5,010 bases of DNA from Pseudomonadota bacterium (GCA_018240935.1 JAFEEV010000134.1:1-5010); one strand, 5' to 3'; counted from the first letter of the stretch, positions 1 to 4,724 are shown. Made by a program: numbers and translations. Notes: generated by a model from the sequence alone, not told the origin.

Positions 1-66
1 GGATGTTATTTCAGGATCCCCAATCCTGATAACAATTTCATTATCATGTTCTTCTGCATTACTCAT
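1..66 (-). CDS. 5' end of an unknown gene, cut by the left window edge
   Basis: An ATG at 66-64 opens a frame of 22 codons that is still open at position 1. The visible peptide begins MSNAEEHDNEIVIRIGDPEI and is acidic. A Shine-Dalgarno-like AAGGGG lies about six bases before the ATG, inside the end of the upstream gene. The start overlaps the stop codon of that gene by 8 bases, an arrangement typical of translational coupling, so the two are probably one operon. No domain can be recognised from 22 residues and I assign no function. The case for a real gene rests on the good ribosome binding site and the tight overlap. The rest of the gene lies outside the window. Confidence 0.55.
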   Translation of the reverse strand, partial: MSNAEEHDNEIVIRIGDPEITS

Positions 67-334
67 GATTTGCCCCTTGTTCCAGCCGCTCATACGCGCG
101 CTTTACATCCCCGCGGCATAAATCGAGAATATCATCCAGTGCGGAAGCAAGGTTTCCGATTTCATTTAAATAAAATGCCGTTGTACTGTTTTCAGTTGAT
201 CCTGGCAGATATTCCAGTATGCAGCCAGTTATGGAGTGGCATGCATCAAGCTTTACTTCAAGCTGTGCCAACGTACCGACAAAATCCGTTTTTTTGGTGA
301 CTGGCTGCATGGTTTCTTGGCATTTATCACACAT
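59..334 (-). CDS. small Cys-containing hypothetical protein (91 aa)
   Basis: The 91-residue protein starts MCDKCQETM and is probably cytoplasmic, with no signal peptide or membrane segment. It has a CxxC pair at residues 2 and 5, further cysteines in DACHSITGC, and one more in LDLC. The middle and C-terminal parts look helical (TLAQLEVKL; then a long segment around ALDDILDLCRGDVKRAYERLEQ). The frame could be extended four codons to a TTG at 346, but I chose the ATG at 334 because the bases that would code for that extension contain a perfect GGAGG Shine-Dalgarno sequence five bases before this ATG. The size and helical pattern faintly recall the small DUF3077 proteins of other proteobacteria, but that is a weak impression. 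The next gene downstream overlaps its stop by 8 bases. Function unknown. Confidence 0.6.
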   Translation of the reverse strand: MCDKCQETMQPVTKKTDFVGTLAQLEVKLDACHSITGCILEYLPGSTENSTTAFYLNEIGNLASALDDILDLCRGDVKRAYERLEQGANHE

Positions 335-339
335 GACGG

Positions 340-344
340 CCTCC
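340..344 (-). promoter_or_regulatory. Shine-Dalgarno GGAGG that fixes the start of the 91-aa gene
   Basis: On the minus strand GGAGG occupies 344-340, five bases before the ATG at 334. It decides between this ATG and the upstream TTG at 346, whose extension would have to translate through the ribosome binding site. Confidence 0.65.
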
Positions 345-370
345 AATTGCTTTGGTGAATTTGAGCAATT
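345..370 (-). promoter_or_regulatory. 7-bp inverted repeat abutting the ribosome binding site
   Basis: AATTGCT (345-351) and AGCAATT (364-370) are exact reverse complements separated by 12 bases. In the minus-strand transcript the hairpin would end exactly where GGAGG begins. It could be a leader hairpin or a dimeric operator; the sequence alone cannot separate these. The arms are short and AT-rich, so chance is possible. Confidence 0.3.
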
Positions 371-466
371 TGCCGGGTACTGGGAGCTATGATTATTTCT
401 GGTGTATGTCAGGAGAAGAAAGCGGTGTAACCTGTTGGTAAGGATCTCGCCAGATCAACCAATAGC

Positions 467-568
467 AAAAAAGCCTCTCAATCTCTAATCAATCTCTAAT
501 GATTCCGGTAAAAAACTGGGATTTTTCAAACGCAGAAAATAGGAAAAATTATTTCTGCTCGAGAGGCT
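467..568 (-). terminator. possible long-loop terminator after the lipoprotein gene
   Basis: Read on the minus strand, AGCCTCTC (568-561, inside the last codons of the lipoprotein gene) is perfectly complementary to GAGAGGCT (479-472). The second arm runs directly into a T-run (six A on the plus strand, 467-472, the last one shared with the stem). Arm followed by T-run is the terminator pattern, but the loop is about 81 bases, far longer than usual. It may instead be coincidence, with termination occurring by another route. Confidence 0.3.
478..499. repeat. 11-bp tandem duplication (two copies)
   Basis: TCAATCTCTAA occurs twice head to tail, perfectly, in the non-coding stretch 347-548. A partial copy (CTCTCA) precedes it. 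It lies next to the T-run of the possible terminator. Perfect identity suggests a recent slippage duplication; no function is evident. Confidence 0.8.
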
Positions 569-884
569 GTTGCTGGAAACATTGATAGACACCGAAGCTG
601 CGTCTTCCGTCGACAATTTCCGAGATTGGAATAATCGTATCGCCACGCATCAAAGCCGCTTCGTTGCGTGCAAGATCAGCCAGTTCCTCGGCGACTTTAT
701 CCGCATTGCGATTGAAAATGACATGGCTGACAACCTTTGCATTGACCCTTCCTAATTTTTTACATGACTCGATTGTTTTAGCCGCGTGCACCAACCGCAC
801 ACTTTCCCCTTGTGATGTGACCTTAACCCATGCGCAGGATGACAGGATTAAAGCGCTGCAGATGATGATTAGAATGTTTTTCAT
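549..884 (-). CDS. small outer-membrane lipoprotein, DUF4156-like
   Basis: The 111-residue protein has a lipoprotein signal peptide: MKNILIIICSALILSSC with lipobox LSSC and lipidated Cys17. Ala18 at position +2 does not give the inner-membrane retention signal, so outer-membrane sorting is expected. The mature part shows the order I associate with DUF4156 lipoproteins (E. coli YjeI type): GESVRLV (26-32), a Cys followed by LG (Cys41, Leu44-Gly45), a helical RNEAALMRGDTI segment (73-84) and a terminal GVYQC (98-102). Cys41 and Cys102 could form a disulfide. The molecular role of this family is not known to me. The frame extends 21 codons upstream to an ATG at 947, but the ATG at 884 is preferred because it gives a clean signal peptide and follows AAAAGGGG with about eight bases of spacing. 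The gene is divergent from mdh and stands alone. Confidence 0.7.
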   Translation of the reverse strand: MKNILIIICSALILSSCAWVKVTSQGESVRLVHAAKTIESCKKLGRVNAKVVSHVIFNRNADKVAEELADLARNEAALMRGDTIIPISEIVDGRRSFGVYQCFQQQPLEQK

Positions 885-1272
885 TATACGATCCCCTTTT
901 ATGGACAATAGTGACGATACAACATTGGATAGCTTTTGTTTTTGCATTTGGTGAGTATTTTGAGCTGATAGTCAAAAATCACATGATATGCCAACGGTTA
1001 CTGAATTTGCACTTAAACGACGTCTGCTTTTGAAAATTTCGTTGAAGCGAAAGTCGGATCGCCGTTGCGCGCAGTAAATTATGGATTAATCCAAGCTTCT
1101 CCTTACAACCCGATAAGTTTCGCATGATACGTAACGATAGTTGCGATGCAAGATTACGTGGTTGAACACAAGCTTATGATTTTGCTCTACGCTGCGTATG
1201 CCAGTAGTAGCGTTTCTTGTAATTAGGGCTGCTTTTCTTAGCTGAATGTATTTCAATATGCAATCAACGCAC

Positions 1273-1289
1273 TACTGTAATAATACTGT
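1273..1289 (+). repeat. TACTGT direct repeat, 11-bp period, upstream of the mdh promoter
   Basis: TACTGT at 1273-1278 recurs at 1284-1289, one helical turn apart. Counting from a start of transcription near 1342, the pair lies at roughly -69 to -53, where activator sites often sit. It could be a tandem binding site for a regulator; the regulator is unknown and the repeat is short. Confidence 0.3.
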
Positions 1290-1329
1290 CTTCAGCAAAC
1301 TTGCTCTTCCGTGAGCGCATGATTACCAG

Positions 1330-1335
1330 TATAAT
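1330..1335 (+). promoter_or_regulatory. -10 element of the mdh promoter
   Basis: A perfect TATAAT lies 68 bases before the mdh ATG. The -35 region at 17-base spacing is TTCCGT (1307-1312), a poor match, so the promoter may need an activator. Transcription would start near 1342 and give a leader of about 62 bases. Confidence 0.5.
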
Positions 1336-1356
1336 TTGGCCACTTTTCCCCATATA

Positions 1357-1382
1357 CCGCCAATTTTCCAGTCTATTGGTGG
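1357..1382 (+). promoter_or_regulatory. mdh: leader hairpin before mdh
   Basis: CCGCCAAT (1357-1364) pairs with ATTGGTGG (1375-1382) as eight base pairs including one G-U, closing a 10-base loop. It is followed by CTTTTC, a short U-stretch too weak to be a confident terminator. The loop bases TTTCCA (1365-1370) are complementary to TGGAAA (1395-1400) just before the mdh start codon, so a pseudoknot bracketing the Shine-Dalgarno GAGG (1389-1392) is geometrically possible. A regulatory role is inferred from position only. Confidence 0.4.
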
Positions 1383-1403
1383 CTTTTCGAGGATTGGAAA
1401 AAA

Positions 1404-2390
1404 ATGAAATCGCCTATTCGCATAGCCGTTACCGGCGCTACCGGACAGATTTGTTATAACCTGCTCTATCGCATTGCAGCGGGTGAGATGCTAGGTAAGG
1501 ATCAGCCGGTTATTCTGCAGTTACATGACATAACCGATGCACAGCCTTTTTTCGATGCGATTGTCATGGAACTGTATGACTGTGCATTCCCTTTATTGTC
1601 TGAAATCATCACCACTGATCATCCGGAAGTGGCATTTAATAATGCGGATATAGTTTTACTTGTCGGTGCACGGCCGCGTGGCGAAAACATGGAACGTAAA
1701 GACCTGCTGGCCGCCAATAGCCCCATCTTCATTGAGCAAGGAAGAGCGCTAAACGCAGCGGCCAAACGCAACGTCAAAGTGCTGGTGGTTGGCAATCCTG
1801 CCAACACGAATGCTTACATCACATTAAAAAACGCCCCCGATCTTGATCCCGGCAACTTCTCGGCAATGTTGAGATTGGATCACAATCGCGCGCTATCGCA
1901 AGTCGCGTTAAAACTCCGGGTGCCGGTATCGGATATCAAACGAATGATTGTTTGGGGAAATCATTCCAATACGCAATTTCCAGATTTAAGTCATGCCGTT
2001 GTTGGCAATGACAAGGTTTCTTCGCTTATCACCGACTCCGGATGGGTGGAGAATCACTTTATTCCGACCGTGCAAAAGCGCGGCGCGGCAATCATCGAAG
2101 CGCGCCGCGGTAAATCCAGCGCGGCCAGCGCAGCCAATGCCATCATTAATCATATGCAGGACTGGATTTTTGGCACGCGGGAAGGAGATTGGGTTTCAAT
2201 GGGCGTTCCCTCGAACGGCTGTTATGGAATACCGCCAGGTGTCATATACAGTTTTCCAGTCACTTGTCAGAACGGCCGGTACAAGATCGTTGAAGGATTG
2301 GAAACGAGTCAAGCTGATAAAGTAAGGATGCAGAAAAGCTATCAGGAGTTGCTTGCCGAGCAGGAAGCGATCAAGCACCTGCTGACTTGA
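1404..2390 (+). CDS. mdh: malate dehydrogenase (NAD-dependent)
   Basis: This cytoplasmic TCA-cycle enzyme interconverts malate and oxaloacetate using NAD. At 328 residues it has the normal length. Visible in order: Rossmann nucleotide-binding motif TGATGQIC (10-17); Asp42 at the end of the second strand, where the adenosine ribose is normally held; the active-site loop ARPRGENMERKD with substrate arginines Arg92 and Arg98; GNPANTN (130-136) with Asn131; RLDHNRA (157-163) with catalytic Asp159 and substrate-binding Arg162; and WGNHS (184-188) with catalytic His187. The later sequence GTREGDWVSMGVPS and YSFPV resembles Thermus MDH and eukaryotic cytosolic MDH more than the LLEIPDEKAQKAL-type enzyme common in Betaproteobacteria, which is two residues longer after the second strand. 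The third Rossmann glycine is replaced by Cys17. The start has GAGG at 1389-1392. The gene appears monocistronic: upstream gene divergent, downstream gene convergent. Confidence 0.95.
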   Translation: MKSPIRIAVTGATGQICYNLLYRIAAGEMLGKDQPVILQLHDITDAQPFFDAIVMELYDCAFPLLSEIITTDHPEVAFNNADIVLLVGARPRGENMERKDLLAANSPIFIEQGRALNAAAKRNVKVLVVGNPANTNAYITLKNAPDLDPGNFSAMLRLDHNRALSQVALKLRVPVSDIKRMIVWGNHSNTQFPDLSHAVVGNDKVSSLITDSGWVENHFIPTVQKRGAAIIEARRGKSSAASAANAIINHMQDWIFGTREGDWVSMGVPSNGCYGIPPGVIYSFPVTCQNGRYKIVEGLETSQADKVRMQKSYQELLAEQEAIKHLLT

Positions 2391-2430
2391 AACCAGTGTG
2401 CCGAATTGTAAAAAACACCATCCATCAGTG

Positions 2431-2460
2431 ATTATGCTTATGCGTTAGCATTAGCGTAAT
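2431..2460. terminator. imperfect 13-bp tetraloop hairpin between convergent genes
   Basis: ATTATGCTTATGC (2431-2443) folds back on GCATTAGCGTAAT (2448-2460) around the loop GTTA. In the plus-strand transcript 12 of 13 positions pair, including one U-G, with one U-U mismatch. In the minus-strand transcript 11 pair. The hairpin lies 40 bases after the mdh stop and covers the stop codon of the convergent transglycosylase gene (2453-2451). No T-run follows directly on the plus strand. On the minus strand a T-run (2415-2410) comes 15 bases after the stem. It is a plausible shared 3'-end structure but not a textbook intrinsic terminator. Confidence 0.4.
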
Positions 2461-3716
2461 TCGCTGCTTGCCGCCTCACGAATGGCAATTAAAATCCCTG
2501 CGTCCAAATGGCCATCGGCAATACGCTGAGTTTTCTGCTGAAAACGGCTGATCGCCTTACGGGTAGCGGAACCGAGTATGCCATCAGGCTCTCCGGCATC
2601 AATGCCAAGCGCTGATAAATCCATTTGCAACTGGCGTACCTGCTCCCGGGATATTTTTACCGGATCAGCCGGCGGCACGCGATGCAGTGAAGCTGCGCCT
2701 GCGATGCGATCCGCCAAGTGTCCGACAGATAAAGCATAAAATTCGGAGCGATTCCAGCGCATAATAATGTAAAAATTCTTGGTCACTAAAAAAGCCGGAC
2801 CCTGATAGCCTGATGGAACGAGCAATGCGGCCCTTTGTTCCGCCGGTGCTAACGGTGCTCCGGAGATTGTCGTGATACCCAATTGGGTCCATTCCGCCAG
2901 ACTTAGCATTTGATCTCTCCCGGCAAGCGAGTAATCAAAGGATTGCGGCAATCGCACTTCTTGTCCCCAGTTCAAACCTGAAATCCAACCCAGTTGACGT
3001 AGAAAATTGGCCGCGGAACCCATCGCATCCGGAATGCTGCCCCACAGATCACGCCGCCCGTCACCATCAACATCCTTAGCATAGCGAAGAAAAGTCGACG
3101 GCATGAATTGCATATGCCCCATGGCGCCCGCCCATGAACCGACCATGCGTTCCGCCGTAATGTCGCCCGCGTCTACAATGCGCATGGCATTGAGTAATTC
3201 CTGGGTAAAAAATGCGCTACGGCGCGTATCGCATGCGAGCGTCGCCAGCGAATCGATTACCGGCCAATCACCGAAATGCCCGCCGTAGTTGGTCTCCAAT
3301 CCCCAGAAAGACACCAGAAATTGCGCCGGGACACCGGTTTCGTGTTGAATGCGATCGAGCAGTACGCGGTGTTTGGCGTACAATTCCCGTCCGCGCTGGA
3401 TGCGTTCTTCGTTGATACGCGTATTAAAATAATTTGCAAACGTTTGTGTAAATTCGGGCTGGCGCCGGTCGAGTTCAATAATGCGCGGCAAAAACCGGAC
3501 TTTGCCGAGTACCTGTTGAGCTGTATGATCGGAAATACCTTCTGCTCTTGCCTGTGATTTCATTCGCGCAATGCATTCGCCAAAGCTATTATCATTGGCG
3601 TATGCAGCCTGCCCCCATGCGAGCACCATCAATGCCAAGCCTCGCCAGTAAATATTTTTCCAGCGTCTTGGTTGAATGGAAAAAAGCTTTTCCCGGATTT
3701 TGCGCGTAAGTGTCAT
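2451..3716 (-). CDS. periplasmic lytic murein transglycosylase, MltB family, with peptidoglycan-binding domain
   Basis: This enzyme cleaves the glycan strand between N-acetylmuramic acid and N-acetylglucosamine, leaving a 1,6-anhydro end. The 421-residue protein has an N-terminal signal (basic residues 1-27, hydrophobic GLALMVLAWGQAAYA, likely cleavage after Ala40). There is no lipobox, so unlike E. coli MltB it should be soluble in the periplasm. The SLT_2/MltB-type catalytic domain spans about 46-257: GLETNYG carries the catalytic Glu141, SWAGAMGHMQFMPSTF (194-209) is the family signature, and DVDGDGRRDLWG (215-226) matches the calcium-binding loop of Slt35. A PG_binding_1 domain occupies about 353-412. 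This architecture fits the MltB_2 subgroup rather than MltB itself. The frame extends to 3845, but that would overlap most of the 3' third of fur; the ATG at 3716 lies 10 bases after the fur stop. It has no clear Shine-Dalgarno, suggesting coupling to fur translation. Confidence 0.88.
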   Translation of the reverse strand: MTLTRKIREKLFSIQPRRWKNIYWRGLALMVLAWGQAAYANDNSFGECIARMKSQARAEGISDHTAQQVLGKVRFLPRIIELDRRQPEFTQTFANYFNTRINEERIQRGRELYAKHRVLLDRIQHETGVPAQFLVSFWGLETNYGGHFGDWPVIDSLATLACDTRRSAFFTQELLNAMRIVDAGDITAERMVGSWAGAMGHMQFMPSTFLRYAKDVDGDGRRDLWGSIPDAMGSAANFLRQLGWISGLNWGQEVRLPQSFDYSLAGRDQMLSLAEWTQLGITTISGAPLAPAEQRAALLVPSGYQGPAFLVTKNFYIIMRWNRSEFYALSVGHLADRIAGAASLHRVPPADPVKISREQVRQLQMDLSALGIDAGEPDGILGSATRKAISRFQQKTQRIADGHLDAGILIAIREAASSELR

Positions 3717-3726
3717 TAAGATAGCG

Positions 3727-4167
3727 TTATTTACGATGGGGACAGTTTGGCTTGGTGCAATCGGCATAGAGTGATAATGAATGCTCCTGCAAAGTAAAAC
3801 CGCGTTCTTTCGCGATCGCGATCTGGCGTTTTTCGATTTCAGCATCGTAGAATTCTTCCACTCGGCCGCATTGCAAGCAGACTAAGTGATCGTGATGGCC
3901 ATCCCCTTTCAGTTCGAATACCGCTTTACCGCTTTCGAAATGGTGACGTTCCAGCAGTCCCGCTTGTTCAAATTGCGTCAGAACACGATACACGGTCGCC
4001 AACCCGATGTCTTCACCTTCATTGATCAATTCCTTGTAAACATCTTCCGCCGATAAGTGACGCACACTACTCTGTTCAAACAAATTCAATATTTTCAGTC
4101 TAGGCAGTGTTGTTTTAAGACCAATATTTTTGAGGTCGATGCTTTTCAGATCGTCGAAGTTGCCCAT
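3727..4167 (-). CDS. fur: ferric uptake regulator Fur
   Basis: Fur is the iron-sensing dimeric repressor that binds Fur boxes when loaded with Fe(II). The 146-residue protein has a winged-helix DNA-binding half (TLPRLKILNLFE, then SAEDVYKELI and GLATVYRVLTQFEQAGLLERHHFE) and a C-terminal dimerisation and metal-binding half (HHDHLVCLQCG). Every metal ligand of E. coli Fur has a counterpart four residues later: His37, Glu85, His92 and His94 for the regulatory site; His91, Asp93, Glu112 and His129 for the other; and Cys97, Cys100, Cys137 and Cys142 for structural zinc. It therefore looks fully functional. The N-terminus DLKSIDLKNIGLK is a run of similar five-residue units. The ATG at 4167 follows a GAGG/AGAG purine stretch. 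fur is divergent from bamE and leads directly into the transglycosylase gene 10 bases on. A likely Fur box overlaps its own promoter. Confidence 0.96.
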   Translation of the reverse strand: MGNFDDLKSIDLKNIGLKTTLPRLKILNLFEQSSVRHLSAEDVYKELINEGEDIGLATVYRVLTQFEQAGLLERHHFESGKAVFELKGDGHHDHLVCLQCGRVEEFYDAEIEKRQIAIAKERGFTLQEHSLSLYADCTKPNCPHRK

Positions 4168-4182
4168 GGTTATCTCTGCCTC

Positions 4183-4201
4183 GAAAATTATTTACTGTAT
4201 C
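4183..4201 (-). promoter_or_regulatory. fur: candidate Fur box over the fur promoter
   Basis: Read on the minus strand, GATACAGTAAATAATTTTC matches the 19-bp consensus GATAATGATAATCATTATC at 13 of 19 positions by hand count, with both ends conserved. It overlaps the predicted fur -10 and start of transcription, so binding would repress fur. Fur autoregulation is known in many bacteria; here it is inferred from sequence. The region is AT-rich, which raises the chance of a random match. Confidence 0.4.
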
Positions 4202-4204
4202 ATA
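4199..4204 (-). promoter_or_regulatory. fur: -10 element of the fur promoter
   Basis: TATGAT (minus strand, 4204-4199) matches the consensus at five of six positions and would start transcription near 4192, giving a leader of about 25 bases. At 17-base spacing the -35 hexamer would be ATGTTT, a weak match. Confidence 0.4.
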
Positions 4205-4226
4205 TGCTGTATTCACTTTGGAAACA

Positions 4227-4232
4227 TATAAT
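4227..4232 (+). promoter_or_regulatory. bamE: -10 element of the bamE promoter
   Basis: A perfect TATAAT lies only nine bases before the bamE ATG, so transcription would begin about 2-4 bases before the start codon. The -35 position (about 4204-4209, ATGCTG) is poor. An alternative -10, TATCAT (4198-4203, five of six), would give a leader of roughly 30 bases but also lacks a good -35. Confidence 0.4.
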
Positions 4233-4241
4233 ATCAACAAA

Positions 4242-4709
4242 ATGGTTGTAAAAATCTCCGCATTGGTTGCTTTTCTGCTGTTAACCGGATGTTCACTGCT
4301 ACCTCATGTTCTCTTCAAGATCGATGTGCAGCAAGGCAATGTGGTGACCGAAGAAATGCTGGAAAAATTAAAACCCGGCATGACTAAATCTCAGGTGCTG
4401 TTCGTTTTAGGATCGCCGCTGATCATGGATGCTTTTCGCGATAATCGCTGGGATTATGTTTATTTTTATCGCAAAAAAGGCGATCTCGTTGAACAAAAAC
4501 GATTGACTGTTTTTTTTGAGAATGATGCATTAGTGAATATTGATAATCATCTGGCGAGCACTAATCCGGCAAGCACGCAGGAGTCTGCCAAACCTATGTC
4601 CGCGGAAGCAAAAGCAAAAGCAAAAAAACCGGAAATGAATAATGCCGATGATAGCGATGATGCCGATGAGCTCTGCAATGTTCCCAGTACAGTTTCTATC
4701 AAACCTTAA
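4242..4709 (+). CDS. bamE: BamE (OmlA/SmpA) outer-membrane assembly lipoprotein
   Basis: BamE is a small accessory lipoprotein of the BAM complex, which inserts beta-barrel proteins into the outer membrane from the periplasmic side. The 155-residue protein has signal peptide MVVKISALVAFLLLTGC with lipobox LTGC and lipidated Cys17. The SmpA/OmlA domain spans about residues 26-101: QQGNVVTEEMLEKLKPGMTKSQVLFVLGSP is the hallmark stretch, followed by WDYVYFYRKKG and a terminal beta strand LTVFFEN. A low-complexity tail (about 104-155) follows, with AKAKAKK, an acidic ADDSDDADE run and a lone Cys145; E. coli BamE, at 113 residues, lacks such a tail. The frame could be extended eight codons to a TTG at 4218, but that would run through the -10 element and spoil the signal peptide. 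There is no Shine-Dalgarno before the ATG. dapB follows after 15 bases, likely in the same transcript. Confidence 0.93.
   Translation: MVVKISALVAFLLLTGCSLLPHVLFKIDVQQGNVVTEEMLEKLKPGMTKSQVLFVLGSPLIMDAFRDNRWDYVYFYRKKGDLVEQKRLTVFFENDALVNIDNHLASTNPASTQESAKPMSAEAKAKAKKPEMNNADDSDDADELCNVPSTVSIKP
4608..4625 (+). repeat. bamE: three tandem GCAAAA hexamers inside bamE
   Basis: The hexamer GCAAAA occurs three times in a row and runs into a further A-tract (seven A at 4622-4628). It encodes the AKAKAK part of the C-terminal tail. In-frame unit length means slippage would change tail length by two residues per unit without a frameshift, whereas slippage in the A-tract would shift the frame. A related 9-bp pattern (GCC/AGC GAT GAT) follows further on in the acidic run. 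Confidence 0.75.
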
Positions 4710-4724
4710 TTATTAACTGCAAAA

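Larger units (their letters stand above)
885..1403. other. 519-base gene-free region between divergent genes
   Basis: No convincing gene lies between the lipoprotein start and the mdh start. The longest small plus-strand frame I noted (988-1077, 29 codons) has no ribosome binding site. What can be seen: a small quasi-palindrome TTTCGT-TGAA-GCGAAA (1037-1052); ACGTAA/TTACGT arms (1129-1134 and 1154-1159); an 11-bp palindrome TACGC-T-GCGTA (1188-1198); an inverted pair of about 10 bp containing CAGTAGT / ACTACTG (1202-1212 and 1268-1277); a TACTGT direct repeat (1273-1289); then the mdh promoter and leader (1330-1403). I found no convincing promoter for the lipoprotein gene on the minus strand. 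The region could hold regulatory sites, a small RNA or a decayed gene; none is proven. Confidence 0.6.

Noticed and set aside
46..300. 84-codon plus-strand frame at the left edge
   Set aside because: It is antisense to the 91-aa gene, which has the better ribosome binding site and operon context, and its sequence has no recognisable feature.
885..947. Upstream 21-codon extension of the lipoprotein to the ATG at 947
   Set aside because: It would bury the lipoprotein signal peptide, and the good AAAAGGGG ribosome binding site belongs to the ATG at 884.
988..1077. 29-codon plus-strand frame beginning MPTVTEFALKRRLLLK in the intergenic region
   Set aside because: No Shine-Dalgarno, no promoter close by, very short, and no recognisable similarity. 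The basic composition is suggestive but not enough for a gene call.
1273..1289. LexA (SOS) box reading of TACTGT-N5-TACTGT
   Set aside because: A LexA box is an inverted CTGT-N8-ACAG; here the two copies are in direct orientation, so the pattern does not fit.
3103..3557. Several plus-strand frames opposite the transglycosylase
   Set aside because: They lie opposite the strongly conserved catalytic domain of the minus-strand enzyme and are explained by its codon composition.
3717..3845. Upstream 43-codon extension of the transglycosylase
   Set aside because: It overlaps fur in another frame, would place the signal peptide far from the N-terminus, and an ATG just after the fur stop gives a normal secreted protein.
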